Assembly: GCA_020354625.1 (NCBI GenBank)
Contig: CP070651.1
Span: 3,010,239-3,074,238 of the forward strand
Direction: 5' to 3'
Source of the DNA: Trueperaceae bacterium
GTDB lineage: Bacteria > Deinococcota > Deinococci > Deinococcales > Trueperaceae
Length of the DNA stretch: 64,000 nt
Shown here: positions 8,294 through 18,816 of the stretch, piece after piece
Numbering within the stretch: the first letter of the stretch is position 1
Layout of the letters: every line of letters begins with the position of its first letter
Made by a program: the position numbers and the translations under genes
The notes under the pieces: generated by a model
What the model saw: only the letters and a program-made list of their open reading frames with translations
The model's database searches: none
Told to the model about the DNA's origin: nothing

Positions 8294-9696
8294 AACGCCT
8301 CCGGGTCTTGCAGAACCTTGGCTATCGTGGTGAGAAAGATCCCTCCACGGTGACCGTCACTGGCTCGGTGATCGGCTGCCAGAGTTACGGTGAGAATGGG
8401 GCGCGCTCCGATCATACCGTTCTCCACCCAGGGCTGATCGGTGATCTTGCCAAACCCGATCAGGGCAACCTGTGGTGGATAGATCACACCGTAGACGAGG
8501 TCCACTCCGAGATCGCCCATGTTGGTCACGGTGACGGTTGCATCGGTCATTTCAGAGCTTTTCAAGCCGCCGCTGCGGCTCCGCTTGACCAGATCACGAA
8601 GATCGGCCATCAGCTCATCGAGATCTTTTTGGTCGGCGTTGTGGATCGCTGGGGCGATTAAACCCCCGCCACGCAAGGAGATGCCCATGCCCAGATGAAT
8701 ATCCTCAGAGGGCTTGAAACCACCGTCGAGCCAAAAGCCGTTCATCTCCGGAACCTCACGAATGGCCAGAGCCGTGGCTTTGAGCAAGAGAACTGCAGGG
8801 ACCAACCGGTTGGTGATCGGACGCTCGAGGTTCTCTTCTTCGAGCCAGCTCAGAGACCGGCTCACATCGATCCGGTTGCTCAAGTAGTAGTGAGGGATCT
8901 CTCGCTTCGACTTCGCCATGGCAGCGCCAATAGCGCGACGCATGGCAGCCTGTTTTTGCTCTCTGGGAGAGCTTTCAGCCTTCACGGGCTCGACTCTCGT
9001 TGCGGCCGGCTTTGGCTCCGGTTTGGGAACCGCGGGTACAGCCGCCCTCTCGAGATCGGCTTTGGTCACGGTGCCACCCGGACCGGTACCCTCGATGGTG
9101 GCGAGGTCGAGGCCGAGCTCTTTTACGAGGCGTCGTGCCAGTGGAGAGATCCGCTTGCGACTCGGTTTCGGTTGGGGTTCAGGCTCTGCTGGTAGGGTAG
9201 CCTCGAGCTCTTTTGCGACCGCTTCGACATCGGCTTTGGTCACGGTACCGTGGCGTCCCGTTCCGGAGACATCACTGAGCTCCACGCCTCGCTCCTGGGC
9301 ATGGCGCCGCGCTGCCGGCGTGGCGTGAACGCTCGAGACAGCCTGTGTAACCGGTACCTCGGGAGGCACGGGTTTACCAACGGTTTCGATGACCGTTTCG
9401 GGAGCGACTGCGGGAGGGGTCTCTGGGAGAGTCGCCGCCATCCCTCCCGCTGCACCCTCTCCAGAACCACCGATACGAGCGAGCGGCGTTCCGACAGGGA
9501 CCTTCTCCCCTTCTGGCACCAATAGCTCGCTGACCACGCCGTCTTCGAAAATTTCGATCTCGATCGCAGCCTTATCGGTATCGACCAGAGCGACGATATC
9601 ACCCCGTTTTACCGCATCTCCAGGTTTGACATACCACTCGAGCAGGCGACCATCGTCCATATCGGCGCCGAGCGAGGGCATCACAAAATCATTCAT
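8290..9696 (-). CDS. Dihydrolipoamide acyltransferase (E2) of a 2-oxo acid dehydrogenase complex
   Basis: A 468-residue E2, most likely of pyruvate dehydrogenase given its neighbours. One lipoyl domain (residues 1-80, lipoyl Lys in [11 protein letters not shown]) is followed by a Pro/Val/Glu-rich linker. Two peripheral-subunit-binding domains come next: [16 protein letters not shown] through [11 protein letters not shown] (about 123-160) and [16 protein letters not shown] through [11 protein letters not shown] (about 183-220). The catalytic acetyltransferase domain ends in [12 protein letters not shown] (catalytic His/Asp). Most E2 proteins have one binding domain, so two is unusual. The start overlaps the E1-beta stop, and the end overlaps the ACP start. 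Confidence 0.93.
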   Translation of the reverse strand: MNDFVMPSLGADMDDGRLLEWYVKPGDAVKRGDIVALVDTDKAAIEIEIFEDGVVSELLVPEGEKVPVGTPLARIGGSGEGAAGGMAATLPETPPAVAPETVIETVGKPVPPEVPVTQAVSSVHATPAARRHAQERGVELSDVSGTGRHGTVTKADVEAVAKELEATLPAEPEPQPKPSRKRISPLARRLVKELGLDLATIEGTGPGGTVTKADLERAAVPAVPKPEPKPAATRVEPVKAESSPREQKQAAMRRAIGAAMAKSKREIPHYYLSNRIDVSRSLSWLEEENLERPITNRLVPAVLLLKATALAIREVPEMNGFWLDGGFKPSEDIHLGMGISLRGGGLIAPAIHNADQKDLDELMADLRDLVKRSRSGGLKSSEMTDATVTVTNMGDLGVDLVYGVIYPPQVALIGFGKITDQPWVENGMIGARPILTVTLAADHRASDGHRGGIFLTTIAKVLQDPEAL

Positions 9697-10690
9697 CGAA
9701 TCCCATAACCTCTCTGGCTGCGGCTACGATTTTCGGGACCTGCGGGATCGCTGCCTCCTCCATATGTTTGGCGTAGGGTATGGGTACCTCTTCGCTACAC
9801 ACGCGGGCTACGGGTGCATCGAGATCGTAAAAGGCCTCCTCGACCAGCCGGGTGGTGATCTCTGCAGAAATGCCGCCGCTTCGCCAACCTTCGTCGACAA
9901 TGAGCGCCCGGTTCGTCTTTCTGACCGAAGCGAGAACCGTCCCCATATCGAGCGGCCGTAGCGTCCGCAGATCGATAACCTCTGCACCAATGCCGTCACG
10001 TTGAAGCTCTTTAGCCGCCTGGAGCGTCTTTCCGAGAGATCCCCCATAGGTGATGAGGGTGATGTCCGTCCCAGAATGGCGCACGATCGCTTGATCGATC
10101 GAGACCGGTCCAGCATCTTCGGCGATCTCGCCCTCGAGGTTGTAAAGGAGAGCATTCTCAAAGATCAATACCGGATCGGGGTCCATAAGGGCCGGCCAGA
10201 GCATCCCCCGGGCGTCTTCGACGGTAGCGGGCGTTAGCACTCTGATACCCGGAATATGGGCATACCATCCTTCTAGGCTGTGCGAGTGTTGGGCTGCCAG
10301 CTGGCGTCCGGCCCCGGTCGCCATGCGAATCACCAAGGGCACGTTAAACTGCCCGCCAGACATGTGGAGGATCGTCGCGGCGTTATTCAAGATCTGATCG
10401 AGCGCCAACAGGCTGAAGTTGACGGTCATGACTTCGACAATTGGGCGCATCCCAGCCAGAGCCGCTCCGATCCCGGCTCCGACAAACGCCGATTCCGAGA
10501 GGGGTGTGTCGCGAATGCGCTCTGGGCCAAACTCCTCCAGGAGTCCGAGGCTTACGGCGTAACAGCCGCCGTAGGCACCCACATCCTCACCCATGAGAAA
10601 CACGCGATCATCTCGCTCGAGTGCCTCTTGCATCGCAGCCCTCACGGCCTCACGGTATGTCGTCTTTACCAACGTAGGCGCTACCGGCAC
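9689..10690 (-). CDS. pdhB: Pyruvate dehydrogenase E1 component, beta subunit
   Basis: A 333-residue transketolase-like beta subunit of the alpha2beta2 E1 that decarboxylates pyruvate with thiamine diphosphate. Typical segments are [31 protein letters not shown] at the start, [17 protein letters not shown], and [11 protein letters not shown]. The C-terminal transketolase domain contains [11 protein letters not shown] and VDEGWRSGG. It lies 135 bases downstream of pdhA on the same strand and overlaps the E2 gene by eight bases. Substrate assignment as pyruvate rests on the paired acetyl-CoA synthetase gene; a branched-chain substrate is a less likely alternative. Confidence 0.92.
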   Translation of the reverse strand: MPVAPTLVKTTYREAVRAAMQEALERDDRVFLMGEDVGAYGGCYAVSLGLLEEFGPERIRDTPLSESAFVGAGIGAALAGMRPIVEVMTVNFSLLALDQILNNAATILHMSGGQFNVPLVIRMATGAGRQLAAQHSHSLEGWYAHIPGIRVLTPATVEDARGMLWPALMDPDPVLIFENALLYNLEGEIAEDAGPVSIDQAIVRHSGTDITLITYGGSLGKTLQAAKELQRDGIGAEVIDLRTLRPLDMGTVLASVRKTNRALIVDEGWRSGGISAEITTRLVEEAFYDLDAPVARVCSEEVPIPYAKHMEEAAIPQVPKIVAAAREVMGFDE

Positions 10691-10825
10691 CGGGTCACCT
10701 CCTCAACAAATCGTGGCGCAGGTCGGCTACCACAACGCTGCTTGCGTCATCACAGCGCAGCCATAGCCCACAAAAGGGGAATAGAGCGACCGAACGCCCC
10801 CAGAGATCGGATGAAGCACGCCGGT

Positions 10826-11818
10826 TCATAGGCCGCTCCCATCGCTATACACGAACCGCGTCAACTCGCTTACGGGTTCCCACGTGCCTCCCTCAGCAAA
10901 GGCGACCGCCGCTTCGACTTCAGCCGCGACCATCTCCTCGATCTGCACGAGCTCTCCATCTTCGATGAGTTCTTGCTCTTTCAGGAGCTCTGTAAACGTC
11001 TTGATCGGATCCCGGTCGCGCCAAAACGCCACCTCGGCTTTGTCACGGTAGAGTTCAGGGTCGAACATGCTGTGCGCGCGGAAGCGGTAGGTGCGAAACT
11101 CCAGAAAGTGAGGCCCTCCACCTTGCCTGGTGGCATCGACCGCTTTGCGAACGGCGTCTTCCACGGCGAGTACATTCATCCCATCGACAGTCCAGGCCGG
11201 CATCTCGTAGCTAGCCGCCTTGATGGCGATATTGGTATCCGACTCGGAACGCTCGAGCGCTGTACCCATGGCGTAGAGGTTGTTTTCACAACAGAACACC
11301 ACAGGGAGATCCCAGAGCGAGGCTAGGTTGAGCGATTCGTGAAATTCACCTTCGGCTACGGCTCCCTCGCCGAAAAAGCAGAGGGTGACGTTGCGACGGT
11401 TCTGCAGCTTGTCGGCTAGAGCCAGGCCTACTGCAATGGGTAGGCCACCGCCAACGATACCGTTGCCCCCATAAAAGCGTGTTTCGGAATCGAAAAGGTG
11501 CATCGAGCCACCGCGTCCACGGCTACACCCCTCCTGTTTGCCGTACATTTCTGCCATGATCGATCCACCCGAAACGCCTCGGACGAGGGCGTGACCGTGC
11601 TCTCTATAGGTGGCTACTACCGCATCGTCTGGCTCGAGTACGCCCATGGCACCCACGGCGATCGCCTCTTCGCCGATGTAGAGGTGCAAAAAGCCTCGGA
11701 TCTTGGTGGCCTGGTACAGTTCGGCACACTTCTCTTCGAAACGGCGGACGCGCAACATCTGATGCAAGAGGTAGTGAGCGTGATCGCGGTCGAGGTGCTG
11801 TATTCTTTCAGACGTCAT
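10826..11818 (-). CDS. pdhA: Pyruvate dehydrogenase E1 component, alpha subunit
   Basis: A 330-residue E1-alpha. The thiamine diphosphate motif is seen as [17 protein letters not shown] through ENNLYAMGT; the usual GDG reads GEG, which is common in this subunit. The phosphorylation-loop region [15 protein letters not shown] and the opening [15 protein letters not shown] are typical. The substrate-defining stretch GGSMHLFD fits the pyruvate or acetoin type; acetoin dehydrogenase is an alternative, but the acetyl-CoA synthetase upstream favours pyruvate. It begins two bases after the acs stop and is followed by a 135-base gap before pdhB. Confidence 0.9.
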   Translation of the reverse strand: MTSERIQHLDRDHAHYLLHQMLRVRRFEEKCAELYQATKIRGFLHLYIGEEAIAVGAMGVLEPDDAVVATYREHGHALVRGVSGGSIMAEMYGKQEGCSRGRGGSMHLFDSETRFYGGNGIVGGGLPIAVGLALADKLQNRRNVTLCFFGEGAVAEGEFHESLNLASLWDLPVVFCCENNLYAMGTALERSESDTNIAIKAASYEMPAWTVDGMNVLAVEDAVRKAVDATRQGGGPHFLEFRTYRFRAHSMFDPELYRDKAEVAFWRDRDPIKTFTELLKEQELIEDGELVQIEEMVAAEVEAAVAFAEGGTWEPVSELTRFVYSDGSGL

Positions 11819-11820
11819 TC

Positions 11821-13617
11821 TCAGTCCTCCAGGGTTGAGGTATCACCTTCGGGAAGGCCGAGTTCTCTGGCTTTGAGCAAACGACGCATGATCTTGCCGC
11901 TCCGGGTTTTGGGTAGCCGGTCTTGGAACTCGATCTCTTTCGGTGCTACCACTGCGCCGAGGCGCTTGCGTGCAAAACCTTGTAGTTCGCGCCGCAAGTC
12001 TTCGCTCCCTTCAAACCCCGAATTGAGGGAGACAAACGCTTTGACGATCTCCCCAACCACAGGATCGGGCTTGCCGATCACCCCGGCCTCAGCGATGGCC
12101 GGGTGCTCGATGAGCGCGCTCTCGACCTCGAACGGACCGATCAAGTGCCCTGCCGACTTGATAACGTCGTCAGCACGGCCAACAAACCAGAAATAACCGT
12201 CCTCATCACGTTTGGCGAGATCCCCACTAAAGTACCATCCACCGTTGAAACACTTGTTGTAGCGCGTTTCGTTGTTGAGATAGGCCCGGAACATCGAGGG
12301 CCATCCGGGCCTGAGCGCAAGCTCACCCTCGGTATTCGGAGCTAGAATTTCGGCTACGCTACCGTCTGGTTCGCGTTTGACGATGCTCGCCTCAATCCCT
12401 GGCAGCGGCTTCCCCATCGAACCGGGCTTGATGTCCATGGCGGCGTAGTTGGCAATCATGATGCCGCCTGTCTCGGTCTGCCACCAGTTATCGTGAATGG
12501 GGAGGCCGAAGGCTTCCTGACCCCAGACCACTGCTTCGGGGTTGAGCGGCTCACCGACGCTTGCGATGAAGCGGAGGCTCGAAAGATCGAAATCTTTGAC
12601 CACATCGATCCCGATCTTCATCATCATGCGAACGGCAGTGGGGGCTGTGTACCAGACGCTCACTCGCTGGTCTTGAATGATTCCGTACCAGCGCTCGGCA
12701 TCGAACTCCGCTTCATCGATCACGTTGGTAATGCCGTGTAGAAGCGGAGAGATGATGCCGTAGGAGGTACCGGTGACCCAGCCAGGATCTGCCGTACACC
12801 AGAAAATGTCATCGGGCTGCAAATCGAGTGCATATTTGCTCGTCATGTAGTGATTGACCACAGCCTGGTGTACATGTACTGCACCCTTCGGTGTCCCGGT
12901 CGTACCGCTTGTAAAGTGCAAAAGCGCCATGTCTTCCGGATCGGTCTCAGGAATCGTAAAATCGACTGGCGCTTGCGCCATCAGGGTGTGATAATCGAGC
13001 GTACCGGGAACGTCGGTGGCCTCTCCTGGCTTGCCGACCAAAATGATGTACTCGAGTTTTGGGAGTTCCGAGCGAATGACCGCTACCTTACGCCGATATA
13101 GATTCGGAGTAGTCACCAGGACCCTACCCTCACCGATCGTGAGCCGTTGCTTGATCGGTTCGGGTCCAAATGCTGAGAAGAGAGGCGAGAGGACGCTGGT
13201 GTTCTTGAGGGTTCCCAAGGCAGTGACGTAGAGTTCGGGAATACGCCCCATGAGTGCAAATACCCGGTCGCCCTTTCCGATACCGAGGCTTCTCAACACG
13301 TTTGCGAACTGAGATGTCTGATCGCGCAACTCACCGTAGGTGAAGTCCCTGGCCTCTCCCTTCTTGCTGAGCCAGCGAAGAGCCAACCGGTAGCTTCCCG
13401 ACCCCAAGGCGTGCCGGTCAACGGCTTCATGTGCGATATTGATGCCTTTGCCACCGGGAAGACCAGACAGCTCGTGACGGATTTCTTCCCAGGAAAACGA
13501 GGTCCTCGTCGCCGCATAATCGAGGAGGTTCGGCTGTACTCTCAAGTCGGTCGGCGACTTGGCAATTTTTGGCCATCCACCCGTCGCAACTGCGATCGGT
13601 GCTATCATTTCAGCCAT
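11821..13617 (-). CDS. acsA: Acetate-CoA ligase (acetyl-CoA synthetase family)
   Basis: A 598-residue adenylate-forming enzyme that activates acetate with ATP and CoA. The P-loop [19 protein letters not shown] (about 240-258), the A5 motif [10 protein letters not shown], the A7 motif [20 protein letters not shown] and the A10 motif [11 protein letters not shown] with the catalytic Lys are all present. I chose the ATG at 13617, which has GGAGAGG nine bases upstream, over a TTG seven codons earlier. It heads the same-strand run of pdhA, pdhB, E2 and ACP, linking acetate activation to pyruvate oxidation. The 598-residue length is slightly below typical Acs (about 650), consistent with the AcsA subgroup. 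Confidence 0.92.
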   Translation of the reverse strand: MAEMIAPIAVATGGWPKIAKSPTDLRVQPNLLDYAATRTSFSWEEIRHELSGLPGGKGINIAHEAVDRHALGSGSYRLALRWLSKKGEARDFTYGELRDQTSQFANVLRSLGIGKGDRVFALMGRIPELYVTALGTLKNTSVLSPLFSAFGPEPIKQRLTIGEGRVLVTTPNLYRRKVAVIRSELPKLEYIILVGKPGEATDVPGTLDYHTLMAQAPVDFTIPETDPEDMALLHFTSGTTGTPKGAVHVHQAVVNHYMTSKYALDLQPDDIFWCTADPGWVTGTSYGIISPLLHGITNVIDEAEFDAERWYGIIQDQRVSVWYTAPTAVRMMMKIGIDVVKDFDLSSLRFIASVGEPLNPEAVVWGQEAFGLPIHDNWWQTETGGIMIANYAAMDIKPGSMGKPLPGIEASIVKREPDGSVAEILAPNTEGELALRPGWPSMFRAYLNNETRYNKCFNGGWYFSGDLAKRDEDGYFWFVGRADDVIKSAGHLIGPFEVESALIEHPAIAEAGVIGKPDPVVGEIVKAFVSLNSGFEGSEDLRRELQGFARKRLGAVVAPKEIEFQDRLPKTRSGKIMRRLLKARELGLPEGDTSTLED

Positions 13618-13981
13618 TTGTCGATTCCTCTCCAACACGATCTGAGTCGAGCACCCTGTATGACGGTGCCGTGCAACTCAAGGTATCCACACTCGTACCG
13701 ATGTACGATAGGCACGCCTCTTTAGGGTGGAATACCTGTGGCCAGATGGATATTCCCTCGCTCTGTAACGGTTTGGTAGAACATGATGCACCCCGACTCC
13801 TGCATGAACAGACAAGGCGCCTTTCTTGGCCTAAGCGTAGTCGGCCACAGACAAAGTCAACACCGCAAAGCTCCCACACGACGTGTCGGAATTTCTCTGA
13901 CCCTAAGAACTCACGCCTGACACAGAGCCTTACAAGACCCTTTCTCACCTCACTAACCATTTCTTCAGATACAAGGAAATC
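13618..13981. other. Divergent promoter region between acs and a solute-binding protein gene
   Basis: A 364-base gap with no credible gene. It must carry the promoter of the acs-pdh run to the left and that of the solute-binding gene to the right (ribosome site AAGGAAA before ATG 13982). I do not find a convincing -35/-10 pair on either strand. Confidence 0.4.
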
Positions 13982-15151
13982 ATGAAGTATTGCCACGTTG
14001 CAGCTATCACCACGCTGGTCTTCATCATCACTGCTAGTGTGGCCTGGGCCCAATCCGTTCACATCGGCATCGTCGCCTCTTTGAGCGGATCTGCAAGCGA
14101 CGCCGGAATGGCTCAAGAGGCAGCGATTGCAGCGCTCAAGGCAGAGCTCGCAGCCACCGGTATACACGGCTTAGACGTAGAGCTATCGATCATCGACGAT
14201 CGCAGCCTGCCAGACCTAACCCTCGACATCGTGCGCGGACTCGTTGAAGAGGGAGCTCACGCCCTCATCTGCTGCACCACGCTTTCTGCTACACGGCTCG
14301 TCGCCCCCTACCTCCATCAGCAGGGCGTCCTCATGCTCTCACCGAGCGGCCTGCCCAGCTCCTCAGGCGACCTCGAACGGCCGTTTTGGACCTTTTCACT
14401 ACGAGCAGACGAGCGCACCATCATGGCCGCCATCGCCCTCCACCTCGCCAATTCCGGAGTGCATTCGGTAGGTCTCATGACGCTCGATAATAGCTTCGGC
14501 AGAGTGGTACGCAATGCTCTATCGGAGAGCTTGGCTACAGCCCACGTCGATCTCGCCGGTGAGGCTCTTTATCGTCCGGGTGTCACCGTCTTGACACCCG
14601 AAGCGCTCTGGGTCGCCACCAAGCAACCGGGTGCTGTGGTCGTCTGGGGTCTCGAGCCGGACGTGGCTTTAGCGGTAAGCGGCTTAAGACAACGAGGTTA
14701 TGAAGGCCCCATCTACGTATCCTCGGAGTTTGCGCCCCGCATCGATATCGGGTACGAAACGATACGAGTTGGCGAGCTGAGGTCTACGGTCATGCCGATT
14801 GCGGTGGTGGATACTCTCGACGAAACCCACGCGAGTTATGTCGAAAGCACGTCTTTTGCGAACATCATGAGGGCGCGTTACGGGCGCGAGCGCGTACCGG
14901 TCGAGGGTGCAAGTACCTACGACGCAGTCAGGCTGTTGGTCAAGGGTATCGAGCAGGTCATGGTGCTCGGCATATCCCCCCGGGAAATCAGCCAGTTTCG
15001 GCAAGCGCTGCGGGATTCTGTCATCGGTCTTCAGCCGACCACCGGAGCGAGCGGTATCTTGGACCTGATCGAACAGAGCGTCAACGCCACGCTCCCAAAA
15101 GGTCTCGCTGTGGCCGTGGTACGAGCCGGCACCCTTCACCACCTACCCTAA
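13982..15151 (+). CDS. Solute-binding protein, Leu/Ile/Val-binding (periplasmic-binding type I) family
   Basis: A 389-residue exported protein. The Sec signal peptide spans residues 1-23 with cleavage after AWA. The mature start VHIGIVASLSGSASDAGMAQ and later LVEEGAHALICCTTLSATRLVAPYLHQQGVLMLSPSG are typical of the LivJ-like fold, which binds amino acids, amides or urea outside the membrane. No permease or ATPase gene is adjacent, so it either feeds a transporter encoded elsewhere or senses a ligand. It is distinct in sequence from the livJ product in this window. The ligand cannot be deduced. Confidence 0.85.
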   Translation: MKYCHVAAITTLVFIITASVAWAQSVHIGIVASLSGSASDAGMAQEAAIAALKAELAATGIHGLDVELSIIDDRSLPDLTLDIVRGLVEEGAHALICCTTLSATRLVAPYLHQQGVLMLSPSGLPSSSGDLERPFWTFSLRADERTIMAAIALHLANSGVHSVGLMTLDNSFGRVVRNALSESLATAHVDLAGEALYRPGVTVLTPEALWVATKQPGAVVVWGLEPDVALAVSGLRQRGYEGPIYVSSEFAPRIDIGYETIRVGELRSTVMPIAVVDTLDETHASYVESTSFANIMRARYGRERVPVEGASTYDAVRLLVKGIEQVMVLGISPREISQFRQALRDSVIGLQPTTGASGILDLIEQSVNATLPKGLAVAVVRAGTLHHLP

Positions 15152-15161
15152 GCACGCCCAA

Positions 15162-15385
15162 GTACTCTCTACACCGATAGTTCACTGGCGTCCACTTGAG
15201 GCAAGCTACGCGACCCCAAGACCCAACCTCGCCCCGCTCGCTTTACGTTCTTGTCAATTGCCTCAAACTCGAGTCAAGCACGTCCAAGTACTGTTTGCGG
15301 CAACGGACCTGAGGCCGGCCGCGAGACGCAAGCTACGCGCTCCACTCGCCCCCCGTTTGGGGCAATGCCCCAAACTCAATTTGGA
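15162..15385 (+). repeat. Imperfect direct duplication of about 110 bases
   Basis: Two successive blocks share ordered words: AAGCACGCCCAAGTACT (15162) and AAGCACGTCCAAGTACT (15275), then GGCAAGCTACGCG (15202) and CGCAAGCTACGCG (15327), then the double-palindrome repeats at 15253 and 15355. This suggests an old tandem duplication that included a repeat element. No gene lies inside. Confidence 0.5.
15253..15277 (-). repeat. Short double-palindrome repeat, degenerate copy 1
   Basis: On the minus strand it reads CTTGACTCGAGTTTGAGGCA followed by ATTG. It resembles the better copies at 15355 and 17092 in the order AGTT-TxGGGCAAT. It lies after the solute-binding protein gene. Confidence 0.45.
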
Positions 15386-15387
15386 GG
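15355..15387 (-). repeat. Short double-palindrome repeat, copy 2
   Basis: The sequence contains the near-perfect hairpin TTTGGGGCAATGCCCCAAA followed by CTCAATTTGGAGG. Its reverse complement aligns with the copy at 17092. It may end transcription from the gene to the left, although no run of T follows. Confidence 0.7.
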
Positions 15388-15493
15388 TTCTTAATGGTTC
15401 TTCACACCGGGTCGGTGTGACGTCTCTCGCCACTTCGGCACTCGACAATGGCTAGTGAGACAGACTCGCTCGGCACCCACAGCCGACTCGCGT

Positions 15494-15499
15494 TACACT
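15494..15499 (+). promoter_or_regulatory. Extended-spaced -10 box for leaderless prfA
   Basis: TACACT is followed by exactly seven bases and then the prfA ATG, with no ribosome site between. This spacing puts the transcription start at or next to the A of ATG. Confidence 0.55.
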
Positions 15500-15506
15500 A
15501 AGGCTA

Positions 15507-16628
15507 ATGATTGAGAAACTCGAAAACCTCAAAGCTGAATTCGAGGCCCTAGAAGGGCGTCTCGGGGATCCTGAGCTGGTCAAAGACCAGAACCGGTACC
15601 GAGAAGCGATGCAGCGCTACAGCGAACTGAAGGCCATCATCGATGTATACCGCCAATACGCGTCTGTGCTGGCGGGGCTCGAAGAGGCGACCGAACTGCT
15701 GGAAGACAGCGAGCTTAGCGAAGTGGCTGCCGAAGAGATCGCCGTGCTCGAACCGAAAAAGCTCGTCTTGGAGGCTGAGCTCGAGCGATTACTCCTCCCC
15801 AAAGATCCGTTCGACGACAAAAACGTAGTCGTCGAAATCCGCGCCGCAGCCGGTGGAGACGAAGCCTCCCTATTCACTGCGGAAGTACTCTCGATGTACC
15901 TCAAGTACGCCGAGTCGCTCGGGTTCAAAACAGAACTCCTCGACTCGCACCCCAACAGCCTCGGCGGACTCACCAAGGTATCTTTCGAAATCACCGGGCG
16001 GGGCGCCTACAGCAAGTTCAAATTCGAATCCGGTGTGCACCGGGTTCAACGGGTACCACAAACAGAGACGCAGGGGCGCATTCACACCAGCACCGTCACC
16101 GTGGCTGTGTTACCCGAGGCGGAAGATGTCGATGTGAATCTCTCCCCGAACGATTACCGGGTGGACGTCTTTCGCTCGAGTGGTCCGGGAGGGCAGTCGG
16201 TCAACACCACCGACTCCGCAGTTCGAATCACATATAAGGCGGGGACCACCGAGGAGATCGTGGTAAGCTGCCAAGACGGGAAGTCGCAGATCAAAAACAA
16301 AGAGAAGGCGTTGACCGTGTTGCGGGCCAGGCTTTTGGAGCGGGAGCGAACAAAAATGGCGGCCGAAGCCAGAGAGGCTCGTCTGGTTCAGATCGGCACC
16401 GGCGAGCGTTCTGAGAAGATACGGACGTACAACTTCCCTCAGTCGCGTGTTACCGACCACCGAATCGGTTACTCGACGCGCAACCTCTCTGAAGTGATGC
16501 TCGGTAGCCTCGAAGCGTTCACCACCGCCCTCACGCTCGCCGAACAGAGCCGACGGCTAGACGAGATGGCAGCACCCTCAGCACCGGGCGTCGAGACGCA
16601 CCAAACACAAGCCGGTGGCACGGCGTGA
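15507..16628 (+). CDS. prfA: Peptide chain release factor 1
   Basis: A 373-residue class I release factor that reads UAA and UAG. The stop-codon recognition motif PxT is seen as PQT (residues 184-186) within HRVQRVPQTETQGRIHTS. The peptidyl-hydrolysis motif GGQ is at 228-230 in SSGPGGQSVNTTDSAVR. Its presence shows UAG is a working stop in this cell, which bears on the TAG inside hydA. The short C-terminal tail beyond residue 358 is Thr/Gln/Ala-rich. The gene appears leaderless (TACACT seven bases before ATG). The Nudix gene downstream overlaps it by 14 bases. Confidence 0.96.
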   Translation: MIEKLENLKAEFEALEGRLGDPELVKDQNRYREAMQRYSELKAIIDVYRQYASVLAGLEEATELLEDSELSEVAAEEIAVLEPKKLVLEAELERLLLPKDPFDDKNVVVEIRAAAGGDEASLFTAEVLSMYLKYAESLGFKTELLDSHPNSLGGLTKVSFEITGRGAYSKFKFESGVHRVQRVPQTETQGRIHTSTVTVAVLPEAEDVDVNLSPNDYRVDVFRSSGPGGQSVNTTDSAVRITYKAGTTEEIVVSCQDGKSQIKNKEKALTVLRARLLERERTKMAAEAREARLVQIGTGERSEKIRTYNFPQSRVTDHRIGYSTRNLSEVMLGSLEAFTTALTLAEQSRRLDEMAAPSAPGVETHQTQAGGTA

Positions 16629-17088
16629 GTTCGTCGTTGCCGCGGCCATTTTGCTCGATTCACAAAATCGCGTGCTGCTCGTAGGCAACGACTGGCAAGG
16701 ATACGGAAACGTTCGCTACACCCTCCCTGGCGGCGTGGTCGAACGAGGGGAGTCCACGTTTGACGCACTCAGCCGGGAGGTCAAAGAAGAGACTGGGCTA
16801 CAGCTCACCGAGATTCAACACTTAGCCTATGCTGTTCACGTCGAAGATGTCCGGCGCAACGACCGCGCCGTTTCTTTCGTATTTCTGGCGAGTTACGAAG
16901 GGCTCTTAAACCCACGAGACCCCGACGGATTTATCGTGGAGGCACGGTTCGTTCCCGCCGATGAAGTCGATACCATCATTCCCATCCGCCCACTCAGAGA
17001 ACCTCTGGTTCACTACCTCACCAACCGGACACCTGGGCGCTTCTACTCCTACGCCGGTTGGGATGGACGCGGAGTGAAAGGGGTCTAA
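16615..17088 (+). CDS. Nudix hydrolase
   Basis: A 157-residue Nudix-fold enzyme that hydrolyses a nucleoside diphosphate linked to another moiety. The Nudix box is complete: GGVVERGESTFDALSREVKEETGL fits Gx5Ex7REUxEExGU (written here across about residues 39-62). The GTG start lies inside the last codons of prfA, so translation is probably coupled. Substrate cannot be told; the C-terminal PIRPLREPLVHYL and a Tyr-rich end are not diagnostic. Convergent with icd. Confidence 0.88.
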   Translation: MARREFVVAAAILLDSQNRVLLVGNDWQGYGNVRYTLPGGVVERGESTFDALSREVKEETGLQLTEIQHLAYAVHVEDVRRNDRAVSFVFLASYEGLLNPRDPDGFIVEARFVPADEVDTIIPIRPLREPLVHYLTNRTPGRFYSYAGWDGRGVKGV

Positions 17089-17091
17089 GGA

Positions 17092-17124
17092 CCTCCAACT
17101 TAAGTTTGGGGCAATGCCTCAAAC
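17092..17124 (+). repeat. Short double-palindrome repeat, copy 3
   Basis: It begins four bases after the Nudix stop and consists of CCTCCAACTTAAGTTTGGGG then CAATGCCTCAAAC. The first part can fold (CCAACTTAAGTTTGG) and the second part forms GGGGCAATGCCTC. It is the reference copy for this family. Confidence 0.7.
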
Positions 17125-17272
17125 GTAAGGCTACAGAAGCTAGGTTGGGTTCAGCCTTTCAATAGTGCGATGCTCATGAGGCATCTCTCATCACTCATTA
17201 CCGACTCAACCGGCTTTCAGCGCGCTTGTCACGCTTACTGAACGCTATTGCTTAACCTCGCTCTGATCAATT

Positions 17273-17293
17273 GATCTTGGCAGTGCCAAGATC
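17273..17293. terminator. Perfect 10-base-arm palindrome between convergent genes
   Basis: GATCTTGGCA-G-TGCCAAGATC is a perfect inverted repeat with a one-base centre. It lies between the convergent Nudix and icd genes, so it may stop transcription in both directions. There is no U run, so a regulatory site or Rho-linked stop is an alternative. Confidence 0.45.
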
Positions 17294-17310
17294 ACCGAAA
17301 GACGGTTTAG

Positions 17311-17339
17311 GTTTTGGGGCCTCTCCAATTCAATTCGAG
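17311..17339 (-). repeat. Short double-palindrome repeat, copy 4
   Basis: The minus strand reads CTCGAATTGAATTGGAGAGG then CCCCAAAAC, keeping the order of the reference copy at 17092. It lies 12 bases beyond the icd stop. Confidence 0.5.
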
Positions 17340-17351
17340 CTTCTTTGTAGC

Positions 17352-18614
<1,263 letters not shown>

Positions 18615-18804
18615 CTCACTCCTTTACAGTGGCACATCTGTGCAGCAGCTCCTCGAAACTGCGGTCGACCGCTTCGATACTCTCGGCTTTTGAGCAGCGA
18701 TTCGCTTCTGCAAGAGCTCGTTTTCTCCGATGTTGTGCCGCTTGCATGACTTCAGCACAAGCAGAAGTCAGCGAAAGTCGCTACCGAGTCTACCATGCAG
18801 CTGT

Positions 18805-18810
18805 TACCAT
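18805..18810 (+). promoter_or_regulatory. -10 box for leaderless moeA
   Basis: TACCAT lies six bases before the moeA ATG, with no ribosome site. No clear -35 is visible. Confidence 0.45.
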
Positions 18811-18816
18811 GCCGTT

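Noticed and set aside
13610-14167. A 185-codon minus-strand frame
   Set aside because: It lies over the start of the solute-binding protein gene and the divergent promoter region, is rich in Cys and Arg, and resembles no family.
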